Virus record (IMG/VR): IMGVR_UViG_3300029448_000281
Coordinates: 1-29,304 of that record
Direction: 5' to 3' (one strand)
DNA length: 29,304 nucleotides
Source of the DNA: a virus
Shown here: in pieces, positions 16,701 to 24,500 of the stretch
Layout: each line of letters begins with the position of its first letter
Numbering within the stretch: the first letter of the stretch is position 1
The notes under the pieces: model-generated
Told to the model about the DNA's origin: nothing
The model's input: the letters and a program-made list of their open reading frames with translations, nothing else
Databases searched by the model: none
Made by a program: the position numbers and the translations under genes

Positions 16701-17454
16701 GTTCTGGGTTGTATATACCTTGTTCAATAAGATTTTGACCTACATTAGCTGCATATTCTTGAAATCCTTCAACCCCTGCTTGTTCAAGTACACGTACACC
16801 TCTATCTTTTAATTTAGTACTAAGTTCTTTACCTACATTTTTACTAAACCTACCAAGTAACAAACCTACAGGTAATAGTTCAGAAGCCCCTACAACCCCT
16901 CCAAGTATAGAAGCTCTAGCTCGTTCTGCAGGAGTTGCTCCTTCTTCTCTTGCTCTTTCAACAGCTTCACCCATACCTGCGGTTACAGCTAATGTACCAC
17001 CTGCTGCAGGGTTAACAAGAGTTGCTCCAAGTATACCTCCAAAAGAACCAAGTGCTTCACCAAACTTACGAGGTATAGCAGATGCCCCTACGCCTACATT
17101 TGCACGGGGGGCTAGAGGTTCTTGAATTACATCGAAAGCGCCTTGTATACCTTCTCTTACAGGATCATCAAAAGCATCGGGGACAAGAAAATCTGCTGCT
17201 CCAATAGCTCCTGTTTCTAATATACCCGCAGCCCCACCAAGAATACCTTTACCAAATTCTGCAATGCCTTGACCAATACCCCCAGGTTGAAGTTGAGAAA
17301 GTTGTAAATTTCTAGCAGCTTCTTCGGCGGCTCTATCTCTTGCAGGTGCAGGTGTACGTTCTTTTATAGCATTAGCTAATAGCGCTGCATCTTGTGTTGC
17401 ACCTCTAGCTTCTGCGTTTCTTAACGCTGTTTTAAGTTGGTCAAGTGAAGCCAT
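10753..17454 (-). CDS. Giant polyvalent virion protein with zincin metallopeptidase motif (2233 aa)
   Basis: This is the last and largest late gene. ATG 17454 follows GTGAGGG. Residues ~60-290 are Gly/Ala-rich and hydrophobic (GKGILGGAAGILETGAIGAA, FGGILGATLVNPAAGG), resembling the membrane-active N-terminal parts of injected internal virion proteins. Residues ~290-1000 are long, charged and helical, with a short duplicated PVRRGAKA motif. Near residue 1050 is LLHEMTHA, a zincin H-E-x-x-H site (H1050, E1051, H1054), followed by EFMSEAMSNP, the likely third-ligand helix. The C-terminal ~550 residues (PFHTTERMNRQVTLVA, VAMMYKTFGVQMYY, GLLGAEVDVAARIGLSNLI) match the LPD38/PLxRFG-type region of phage polyvalent proteins. 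It is probably packaged and delivered with the DNA, where the protease may mature virion proteins or act on host proteins. Function is inferred from architecture. Confidence 0.75.
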   Translation of the reverse strand: MASLDQLKTALRNAEARGATQDAALLANAIKERTPAPARDRAAEEAARNLQLSQLQPGGIGQGIAEFGKGILGGAAGILETGAIGAADFLVPDAFDDPVREGIQGAFDVIQEPLAPRANVGVGASAIPRKFGEALGSFGGILGATLVNPAAGGTLAVTAGMGEAVERAREEGATPAERARASILGGVVGASELLPVGLLLGRFSKNVGKELSTKLKDRGVRVLEQAGVEGFQEYAANVGQNLIEQGIYNPEQGTFTGSGEAFGYGAGVGGFVQAFAEMIAPRVRARGTPPPAEETDITEQIQALDQEKPLALPAPRPDIGRELYPDSPTSATNLQIAPTKAITDQTLATRAQEKIAEKTAKPKRKSELEPQAAIVDPIKKLEGPRKQLPAPPNIVVDPEGTARTARETVETKKQTDARLAAEQKIEQDKIIAEQEAKETAAATFDTPPLEVIQGRQRLVSNMRRKVVEDATIKNKEQLLSTFDQLYANPIGAKGVVPEDIFNEVITAVKRETQDKATKAQIDTLFKNVNVDDLYRKTGEAEYVGSLIDAGPAPAASVEPVAAPVETEVEPVRRGAKATVQDVRPAPVRRGAKAYTQTEIDKLKSTYPITPEDIKAEKNNVARARLSGQRAKAMSVFQKAVGKEKTTTLQEELRKQLPRKTGSDTVNIERFYRDNPNLLSQQPSELEIERTVKRKERQRKVLSELAVKKIKLDALADKKTDKDPKVNATMRKALDKEFDANSPEILVEAAKRWVGRRTDYKTPDATTNLDKGKVVNLRKEKLIEYTPDGKIKDRKQTFSPKVSAALYFSKYRQPTDAIIAMVHDKEFGNKKYEPSKSLPDTDNVLFAGTGKVRAASALEWVRANMSEETNAFITRQEIEQSKTAAETTAFEGSKEDRIVKERKEEAAKLKKVNEAAALERKLLEEDTQRDARAALRDFAVFEEEMSSAYKGKPLKNFSLTTDAVVLDIPMHPVVKASLMDGDLRGALAGLQTTSPNAAIQKLAGTLLNNVGSTKLQIVNKLGKGRAGIFSPTTNTIKLDSVEGINVHTLLHEMTHATVSAEIKDNSQSSPVVSLKKIFNQAVDRLDTVYGTQNIDEFMSEAMSNPQFQEKLSKIITKDSSLTLLQRFRRAIGNILRRITGRPLVSLNSDALTEVNSIFEQLVAPAPKYRNAGDLELLTTSKKKVNELANGITKGYYDFGNTARGKPLSGFLDAVGGLFNSIGNEGAKFVGFKVLPSQGLADVASYFGLENVQRIHEAFEKQQGAVNQAEKPLDGTLTNLRNWKIANPTLAKTFDDVVYKSTTRRVDPSLDKETYMNKDGSSKTDRDGNADLLDTWVAFNAENGDWTKLGESGQAQYKAMRDTYKELYKQLQESIFTKIASPDLNLSEKDKDFLRNDVLSNLFKKELIEPYFPLTREGDYWLTYETNAGEYVVQAFETPGAARRTRRDVLATGKVKEETIAEFTKFETMTFDKTPSKGWVGQTIKVLQDNNVETSVQNEIMQMFVRALPESSFAKSMQSRGDKAGYIENSELAFQTKAYNLSRQIQQMRSSDLLRDELRNLAEQVELKNKGDENQPSADNLLTLRRDANASGDKTKIDAINKKIADYEKKYGKLLGSRDAKILLDEIETRVNFAINPPNNVYERVAQNANRIAFLGTIGFNVSSTVVNTVQIPTVVYPALAAKIGFKRAGTNLKIAGKLFTGAGFDHRIPAYGTDESVRTGSRFGINKFGIKTGYTKAITAPSIDNYFIADVEGNLTLRDDMNIDDKDVYYVNAVNKKFTQKQFLEMMQPFVQEVSNRGLLNRSLIFDTLGSEISGKAQGNIVSRLYDRLTTYSALPFHTTERMNRQVTLVASYLTEMDRLATNPNPNTNEKDLTDGQIATQAINTAMYDTQQTNGGATLTTAPRIAQQNIGRVAMMYKTFGVQMYYTQAKTFLKMIGMEKDPYLRKQATKQFWATQGFVMALAGVQGLTMYGIIAGLYNLFVDDDEETFETLTRKAIGEGFFKGGVNATTGLLGAEVDVAARIGLSNLILGSNRYNFDPSVEKDIVQMFGGVAYSYVSQIARGVKDISEGEYQRGIENILPAAFRNPAKVVRFVQEEGIRTRRGDLIFDDMNFGLYAAQALGFAPADYTLKQEMSQDTKKIDKAVNATRSKLLKQYYLARRTGDMDGVYEVADKMDEFNKKHPDAKITKETIDRSMKTHMQTSKDMVDGVTVSPLMRRALEQSRSEYDQGFTFF
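15676..15748 (-). repeat. Short 48-bp-period duplication inside the giant virion gene
   Basis: A 25-bp block beginning TGCTTTAGCACCGCGC is repeated exactly at 15676-15700 and 15724-15748. It encodes two PVRRGAKA segments 16 residues apart in the charged linker region. The nucleotide identity suggests a recent tandem duplication. Confidence 0.8.
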
Positions 17455-17466
17455 TTTAATCCCTCA

Positions 17467-18780
17467 CTATGTATTTCTTGCAACTACAGCATCCATTGGA
17501 TCGGTCATTAGATCCTGTTGCAACTGTCTAACTCTTGCTTGTAGTTCTTTTCGTTGAACTAACAACCCTACATCTCCACTACTCATTGGATCAGCATAAC
17601 GTTCTAATTCAGCGGCAGATGAAAGTCTTAATAAATTTACTCTTTTTTGTATTTTTGTTGTATCTTTACCGTCCTCTATCGCTTCTTGAAGTTCCGCATC
17701 TGCTTTTCTCAATGCCTGATTTGTTGGAGTGTCAGATAATTGTGTTTGCAACGCTGCAATTTCAGCATTTACTTGAGTTAAACGGTTCTGTAATACATTT
17801 ACTGAATTAATTTTGTTAAGTTCTTGTTTAGCAATAAGTGTGTCTTGTTGTATTTTATTGGTAAATTCTTGTTGGTCATAATCACGACCTGTTCCTCCAC
17901 GCAAAAGATAAATAAGTCTACTTAAATCTCTTTCTTTTTCTTTTCCCCCACCTGTACTTGTTGGTGTCTCTGGTGTTACGGGTGCTTCAATAGAATCAGG
18001 TGTTTCTTCTACAGGAGTAGAATCTCCAGGTTTTAAAAGTTTATCTGCTACTAATGCTCCTATACCTGCTGTCCCTGCTACTGCCCCAGGTCTAACTGTT
18101 CGTTTTCCAGGACCAATAAATTTAGGGTTAGGACGTGTTTTTTCTTTAGTAAATAAATTTTTAAAACCACTTGATACTTTTTGTCCTAATTTTGTACCCC
18201 CTAACCCTCTTAAAAATCCAAGTCCTCCTCGCGCAATAGGATTAGCAAGTAACCCATATCCTGCAGCTTCAAGTGGGTTTTCTTCAATATAACGGTCTAA
18301 ACCTGCCATTCCTGGGAGACGATACATTCCAGTTTCTTTATCTTTAAATCTATCTAAAAATCCACCATCTTGATACCCAACAATACCACCTTGAGCCGCA
18401 AATTGTCTTCGTTGCACAGGCGCTCTAGTTATGCCTTGATTTCTTATACGTTGCATATTTTTTTGTGCATTTTTAGCTTTGTTTTGTAAAACTCCTGCTA
18501 TTGCCTGCATAACTTCTTGTTGCGCTTTGTTTTGTAACTCAGCTTCGTTTTGTTGTGCAACAGTTCTAGGGTCACTTTGCATTGAGAGGGACATTTCTCT
18601 AGCCGTGGCAGCTTTATCATTAAGAACTTTTTCTGCTACTAAAGCCTCTCCAAGACTTCTAGGTAGTCCACTAGGCTTAACAGGTTGTCTCTTTTTCATT
18701 AACTCAGATTGAGGTAACGACTGAAAAGCAGTTTCTTTTTTATCAAGTTCTGATGTTAAACTTCCTAATCCTAAAGCCAT
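17467..18780 (-). CDS. Virion-associated structural protein with GGI-x-GYQDGG motif (437 aa)
   Basis: I have no named family for this protein, but the layout recurs in marine podovirus late operons between a GAFGG-type protein and a giant internal protein. Residues ~1-115 are helical and Gln/Ala-rich (AIAGVLQNKAKNAQKNMQR). FAAQGGIVGYQDGGFLDRF follows, a 'GGI-x-x-x-x-GG' element common in phage structural proteins. Residues ~155-255 are Gly/Ala-rich and hydrophobic in patches (GLGFLRGLGGTKLG, GAVAGTAGIGALVADKLL). A Pro/Thr/Glu linker and a long coiled-coil tail (QNRLTQVNAEIAALQTQL) end the protein. It lies 9 bp downstream of the 307-aa gene and 12 bp before the giant gene, so it is part of the same operon. 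A portal-vertex, internal-core or tail role is likely. Confidence 0.6.
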   Translation of the reverse strand: MALGLGSLTSELDKKETAFQSLPQSELMKKRQPVKPSGLPRSLGEALVAEKVLNDKAATAREMSLSMQSDPRTVAQQNEAELQNKAQQEVMQAIAGVLQNKAKNAQKNMQRIRNQGITRAPVQRRQFAAQGGIVGYQDGGFLDRFKDKETGMYRLPGMAGLDRYIEENPLEAAGYGLLANPIARGGLGFLRGLGGTKLGQKVSSGFKNLFTKEKTRPNPKFIGPGKRTVRPGAVAGTAGIGALVADKLLKPGDSTPVEETPDSIEAPVTPETPTSTGGGKEKERDLSRLIYLLRGGTGRDYDQQEFTNKIQQDTLIAKQELNKINSVNVLQNRLTQVNAEIAALQTQLSDTPTNQALRKADAELQEAIEDGKDTTKIQKRVNLLRLSSAAELERYADPMSSGDVGLLVQRKELQARVRQLQQDLMTDPMDAVVARNT

Positions 18781-18789
18781 ATTAACTCC

Positions 18790-19713
18790 TTACGTATACG
18801 TACTTGCGCCAACGCCAGACTGCCCTTCGTTTAAAGAATCTCCACTAAGATCAGGAGGTGAATCTCCACTACCAAACGCATCTGGATATTGTTTAGCAAA
18901 TTCTTCAAAAAGTTCAATTAATTTACCTGCATCCCCAGTTAACTGTTCATATCCTGTTGGTTGGGAATACGTATACGCCTGTGTTTCAAGAGGTAATCCT
19001 TGTAATAAAGACTGCATAAATTGAACTTGTTTATACGGAAACATTTTTTCTTCTATAAATTGTAATTGGTCAGCAGTTATTCCTTGTTGTTCTATATCTC
19101 TTTGAGTTTCTCCTGCACTTAATTGCATGTCTAAAGCATCAAGCCCAAATCGATCTCTTTTCGTAGCTGCATCTAAGGCTCTATCTTGTTGTACATTAAA
19201 CTGCCCCATTGCTTTATCATAAGCATCTCTGTATCCTTCTCCTGTAATACCCGCTAGATTTTGTAATAAATTTCTTTGGTTTTCTGCAGCCATCACAGCT
19301 TGACGACCCCCACCAAAAGCCCCCGCCTGTAACAATCGACCTGCAGATCTCTGTCTTTCTATGTCAGATTGCCGTCTTGCTTCCTCTAACTGTGGGTTTA
19401 GTGCAGCCATAAGATATGGGTTCATAAGTCCTTGCGCTGCTTCAGCAGTAAACTCTGTAGGTGCGTAGGTTCCCATAGTATCTGTAGGAATATTTAAACT
19501 ACCAATACCTTCAAAAGCTGTTGTTTGTAAATCAGATGCACCTGCTGTCAAAGGTCCTTCATAAGCTTCATAAGGAGTATCAGCTAATGCTGCTCCTTTG
19601 CCCATCATTTCTGTAACATAAGGACCTGCATAAGTCGTTAACGCCGACTCCGTGCCTACTTGAGTACCTGCTTGAGTTCCTTCTGTATTTACACTTAGAC
19701 CATCATCTTCCAT
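18790..19713 (-). CDS. Conserved GAFGG-type virion protein (307 aa)
   Basis: The central part is recognisable as a conserved phage structural family: a 'MNPYLMAALNPQLEEARRQS' helix, then LLQAGAFGGGRQAVM, then NLLQNLAGITGEGYRDAYDK and QFNVQQDRALDAA, i.e. long Ala/Gln-rich helices broken by the GAFGGGRQ turn. This arrangement is common in podovirus-like marine phages next to internal virion proteins. The C-terminus is acidic with Ser/Gly (SGDSPPDLSGDS). There is no signal or membrane segment. It sits between the 618- and 437-aa genes with gaps of about 10 bp that hold ribosome sites (GGAGACAG before ATG 19713). It is probably an internal core or tail-tube component; the exact role is unknown. 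Confidence 0.6.
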   Translation of the reverse strand: MEDDGLSVNTEGTQAGTQVGTESALTTYAGPYVTEMMGKGAALADTPYEAYEGPLTAGASDLQTTAFEGIGSLNIPTDTMGTYAPTEFTAEAAQGLMNPYLMAALNPQLEEARRQSDIERQRSAGRLLQAGAFGGGRQAVMAAENQRNLLQNLAGITGEGYRDAYDKAMGQFNVQQDRALDAATKRDRFGLDALDMQLSAGETQRDIEQQGITADQLQFIEEKMFPYKQVQFMQSLLQGLPLETQAYTYSQPTGYEQLTGDAGKLIELFEEFAKQYPDAFGSGDSPPDLSGDSLNEGQSGVGASTYT

Positions 19714-19722
19714 ATCTGTCTC

Positions 19723-21579
19723 CTACACTTTCGGTAAAAACTTTTGAGGGTTTATTTCTGGGGCTTGTTTTTTTGTACCCGTTCTAGCCATACGCACATC
19801 GCCCATAAAATCGTCTAAAACTTTAGCTCCTGCGTCTGAATTACCGTTACCTAAATGACCTACAACATCTGCGGTTATAACATATTCACCGTCACTTAAA
19901 GCTGCAGGGTCTTCACCATCTATCATAGCAGGGACTTTATCTGCCATACCATCTGTTGCACCGTCTAACATACCACCCTTTGCCAAACCTCTTGCGTCTT
20001 TATTTACACCTCTACCAAAACCTCCACCTAATATTTGTAATAATTGTTCTAAAATGCCTTCACTGTTAATTTTTAAAGTGCCATCATCATTATACATGTC
20101 ACCGTACTTTTTATCCCACTCTCTTCTTTCTTTTTGTCTTTTTCTAAAAGCATTATCTTTATTTAAAGAACCTTTAAAATCACCTATCTTTGGCTTTGGT
20201 GGTTTAGGTGGCGCTCCACGACCCTGATATGTAGCAGGGGGAATAGTTGTATCTTTAGGAACACCTTGTAAAATTAACTCTAATTGAGACATAAAATCTT
20301 CGTTTCGCATCTCAGGACCGATACCTGCACCTGTAGGATATGTGGTCATTCTTCCTCGATTAATACCTATTTGATCTTCTAAAGTAAGACTTTCAGGTCT
20401 ATTTGCTGTTGTAGTTTCTTGAGGAGCAGGAGGTTGATATTTAGGTAAATTTTCTTGAGTTATTTCAGGAGTAGGAGCAGTAGGTTTAGGTTTAGGAAGT
20501 GATAAAATACCGAGATTTCGTGCATCTCCAAGAGATGGGTCAGCTAATTCTTTAATATCCTTTGCGGCTAAACCTAAACGTTCTTTAAGAGGTAGCGCAT
20601 AATACTCATCAATCGTTATACCAAGAGCTTCTGCATCTTTTCTAGCTTGTTCTTGTGCGCTAGCTATACCACCCGCTGACATACCTATTCTTGGGGTTTC
20701 TTCATTTTGTTGCATAACACTCTCCATAATACCCCCACTATATGGAATTGAACTTCCTGTACCACCTTTACCTGATTGAAAATCAGAAATAGCTTGATCA
20801 ACTATAAAGTCTAAATCGTCACTTGGAGAAGTTTCAACAGTTTTGACCCCTGCCTCTATCAGCTCTTGTTGTAATTTTTCAGGATTATTAAGAAGCTCTT
20901 GTTGATGTTTTATAAGATCCATGGCAGAAAATGTTGGCACAGGCATAGTTTCAATTACAGCAGACGCGGGAGACGTTGATGCCTTTGCCCTACCCTGTGT
21001 TCTTGGGGTTTCTACATTTTGTTGAGGGATAGCAACAGGTGGGATTGAACTTCCTGTACCCATTTTAATATCGTTAGAACTAGGTATTGGTTTAGCAGAA
21101 AATGTTGGTACAGGCATATTTTCAATTACAGCAGACGCGGGAGCAGGAGGTGCAATAGGAGAAGAAGGAGGTGCAGTAGAAGGTATAACAGAACTTATTC
21201 CTTTTGGAGTTTGTGCTAGCGATAATTCTTCTACTTGTTTTTCTGCCGCTGCTTGTGCTTCTTCTAATGTTATAGGTTTTGATTCAGGTGTTGTTGCATA
21301 TTGCATATCTGTAAAGTAACGCCGTCCACCACTTCCTGGGCGACGATTAGGATCATTCGTAATTGGCACACGACGGCGAACAGCAGTATAGTTTGGTACA
21401 CTACCTTGATACCCCACAGGTTGATCTGGACGACCAAAAAGCCCTGGAGCTAAATTAAAACCACCAGGACTGCCTAATAACGCCGCAATACCCGCAAGTT
21501 TACCAGGATCTAATTTGCCATCGGTAGAAAATAAACTACCCCCGACATCGCCAATAAAATCAAAAAAACTAGATAGCAT
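19723..21579 (-). CDS. Structural protein with conserved 'DGMAD-VPAMIDG-LSDGEYV' C-terminus (618 aa)
   Basis: ATG 21579 follows the previous stop directly (TAA-ATG), with AAGGAG a few bases upstream. Residues ~1-120 are Gly-rich and hydrophobic in parts. Residues ~130-310 are Pro/Ser/Thr-rich and contain a two-fold duplication (MPVPTFSA, GTGSSIP and QQN-x-ETPR each occur twice). After a basic, proline-rich region the last ~85 residues are GLAKGGMLDGATDGMADKVP, a short linker, then DGEYVITADVVGHLGNGNSD and VRMARTGTKKQ. I recognise this C-terminal module from many marine phage virion genes; its molecular role is not known to me. The sharp contrast between a low-complexity body and a conserved tail suggests the tail binds another virion component. 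Confidence 0.6.
   Translation of the reverse strand: MLSSFFDFIGDVGGSLFSTDGKLDPGKLAGIAALLGSPGGFNLAPGLFGRPDQPVGYQGSVPNYTAVRRRVPITNDPNRRPGSGGRRYFTDMQYATTPESKPITLEEAQAAAEKQVEELSLAQTPKGISSVIPSTAPPSSPIAPPAPASAVIENMPVPTFSAKPIPSSNDIKMGTGSSIPPVAIPQQNVETPRTQGRAKASTSPASAVIETMPVPTFSAMDLIKHQQELLNNPEKLQQELIEAGVKTVETSPSDDLDFIVDQAISDFQSGKGGTGSSIPYSGGIMESVMQQNEETPRIGMSAGGIASAQEQARKDAEALGITIDEYYALPLKERLGLAAKDIKELADPSLGDARNLGILSLPKPKPTAPTPEITQENLPKYQPPAPQETTTANRPESLTLEDQIGINRGRMTTYPTGAGIGPEMRNEDFMSQLELILQGVPKDTTIPPATYQGRGAPPKPPKPKIGDFKGSLNKDNAFRKRQKERREWDKKYGDMYNDDGTLKINSEGILEQLLQILGGGFGRGVNKDARGLAKGGMLDGATDGMADKVPAMIDGEDPAALSDGEYVITADVVGHLGNGNSDAGAKVLDDFMGDVRMARTGTKKQAPEINPQKFLPKV
20924..21143 (-). repeat. Duplicated segment in the 618-aa gene
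   Basis: A 49-bp block is present at 20924-20972 and 21095-21143 with two mismatches (one changes Asn/Thr in PASAVIE[N/T]MPVPTF). Further paired blocks flank it: GAACTTCCTGTACC near 20747 and 21050, and TTCTTGGGGTTTCT near 20688 and 21000. The spacing between paired blocks differs, so the duplication has diverged by insertion or deletion. Confidence 0.8.
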
Positions 21580-24500
21580 TTAAGAAATACTCCTTAAAAA
21601 GTTAAGTAGTTGGTCTGTTGTACCATAGGGAGAAGTGCCAGTAAACCTGTTTTGTTGTTCTCTGTTACCAAATATACTGCTAAAATCATAAGGATCACCT
21701 ATATCTGCAACGCCTGACGGTTCTACTTTTACTTGTTGCCCATATAAAATATTTCTAATTTCATCTACAGGATCTTCCTCTTCTTTCTCTTCCTCTTCTT
21801 CAGTTTCTATTACAGGATCAGCAGGAGGTGTAACGGGAGGCACTGCGGGAGGTAATATAGGAGGAATTACGGGTTCTCCAACTGTGGTATCTGCAATAGT
21901 ATCTGTACCTGTCTGTGTACCTGTCTGTGTACCTGTCTGTGTACCTGTCTGTGTACCTGTAGTAGTATCTGTACCTGTCTGTGTACCTGTCTGTGTACCT
22001 GTAGTAGTATCTGTACCTGTGATAACATCTTCACCTGTACCCGTAGTAGTATCTGTACCTGTTGTTACGTCTCCTGTACCTATAACTCCTGCACCTACTC
22101 CTGCTCCTGCGCCTATATCTGTATCGCCTTGCCCGATTGTTTCTCCATCAGTGCTAGTTATTGCATTTATTAACTCTGTTGTTGTGTCACCTGCGAGTGT
22201 TGTACCCGTACCTGCAGTTGCAAATTGATCGGTTTCGTCAGTAATTTCTGGTTTAGTAGTTGTTATCACAGGTGTTGTACCCGTACCTGCGGTTGCAAAC
22301 TGATCAGTTTCGTCAGTAATTTCTGGTTTAGTAGTTGTTATCACAGGTGTTGTACCCGCTCCCGCAGGTGTCCCCAATGTATCTGGATCTTTTATTACAG
22401 GTGCATCATCTCCCGTTATATCTGTAAGTGTTGCTCCCGTTCCTGCGCCTGATCCTGTTAAATCTATATCTAGATCATCAACCACTTTTGGACCAGTACC
22501 TGCCATAATATTTGCGCCATCAGCGGCGGCTTGAGATGCGTAAGGTATAGTTGTACCTTCTATATATGGACTTCCAGTAGCGTCAGTAAACATACCTGCA
22601 AACTCGTCTACACCAGAGTCATCGAAACCTGTGCCTGTTATGAGAGGTCCAATTTCATCGTATGTGCCTGATTCAGGAAAAGTAGTAGTGACTTGTTGTA
22701 ATGTGGCTGCGTCTATAGGTTTGCCATCTGCAAAATATTGTCGAACCCCATCAATTACTTCTGAAGTAACTATTGCTCCAGTTATAGCGGTTGCCGCTGC
22801 TAAAAGTGCTTGAACTGCAGGTGTCATAACAGGAGCTAATAAAGGAGCAGCAAACACAGCTCCTTCTGCAGAAGGTACAATTGCGTTAGAAAGTGTGCTA
22901 TAAGCATCTTTTATAGTGTCAAGGTATTCTTCTGGTTTACTTGCTTCTTGTTCAGCTTTAGCACCAAAAGCGTCTGATAGAAAATCTTCAACATTAGAAA
23001 TATTTTTCCCTGCATTTTCAAAATATTCTTTTATTGTTTTATCGTCTTCAAAACCTTCCCCAGTACCAGGAATAGCAGTAGAAAGAACATTATCTACCCC
23101 AATATCATCAGACAATGTTGCAGGCTCATCAGTAAAAAATACATCTTCTGTTCCACCTAAAGAAGAATCAGGATCACCTAGTGTTTCTTTAACAATATCA
23201 TCAAATGCGGCTGATCTTTCTTCATAAGTTAATTCAGGATTTGTTGCGGCTCCCACCATTGCATCAAAAGTTTCGTCATCAAGCCCAGGAAATAAACTTG
23301 TTATTGTATCTTCTGCGTCTGAAATAGATAAAGGTGTAGTCGGTACAACAAACGCCCCGCCAAACTTGTCATTATATGCAGAAAGAGTAGTACCAAGCTC
23401 ATCATCTGGATTATATTCGCCCCCAGTGTTTATAAAATTTATTGCGCCTGTTCGCCCTCCAAGATGTGCCATAGCACGAAAACCATCTTTAGTTACTCCT
23501 GCATCGAGTACTGTATTTCTATCTAAACTATCATAAAGTTCATCAATATCATTTATGTGCCATGCGTTAACTGTATCTTGTAACTCATTGTTATTTTTAA
23601 ATTCATCTAAAGTAATATTAGTATTATTGTCTTTATTATAATCATCAATTCTATCTTGCCCAAATTGTAGTAATCCTACAAAACGTCTTCCTTGACTATC
23701 TTCATACTCAGCTTGATAATTATTGCTACTTTCACTTCCTGCTAACTTGTTAACATAATCCTTAACGTCCGTACCTTTAAATGTGAGTGAGTTATCGGCA
23801 GCTTCACTATAAAGAGGTCCGTACAAATCTTCATAATTGGGCGCATCTGGTCTAAGAGGTGGAGCGCCATCAGTTAACCCTAATCCTTCTAATTCTTCTT
23901 CTGCTGTTTTTATAACAGGTGCATCTGTAGCATCTGCGGGAGACTCTAGTGTATCTGGATCTTTTATTACAGGTGCATCATCTTCAGCCGTTACCGTTGT
24001 AGGGTCTGCTATAGAGTCACCTCCTTCAGGTTGAGAAAGAGGGTCTGTATCTACGTCGGGTGGGTAAAATATACTTCCAGTGTCTACTTGATCTCCACTT
24101 TTTCCTCCTGCAGTAGCAAATTGTTCTGTTTCGTCAGTAGTAGGTGTTGTTGCACCTGTATCTCCCAAATCACCCACACCAGTTAAACCTGCTTCTTCTA
24201 AGGATTCGGCAAGCTGTTGATACCCTTCAACATCAACATCTATGTTCTTTTCTATTTCTTCTTTTGGAGTTGTTGCAAAAGTCGTCATTGCATTTCCTAT
24301 GGCGTTATCTAAATCTTGTCCTTTAGTTAGATTTGATATGGTGTTTGCGAACCCATCGATAACGTCTGAAGAAAAACCTGCTTCTTGTCCTATGGCATTT
24401 GCTATTTCTTTACCAATATTATCTATAGCTTCATCCATACCAATAGCGCCCAACACTATGTCTTTCGTCGTTGCTCCTGATCCAATACCTTTAATAGTGT

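Noticed and set aside
17455-17480. TCACTATG on the + strand resembling a T7-type promoter
   Set aside because: It lacks the correct distance to the upstream TAAT block, points against the late genes and lies in the ribosome-site gap before the giant gene.
21884-22228. CRISPR-like or structural-RNA repeat array; also a + strand frame of V-C-V-P repeats
   Set aside because: The repeats are 12-bp units in frame with the 1360-aa coding sequence and without unique spacers; the + strand frame is the reverse image of the coding repeat.
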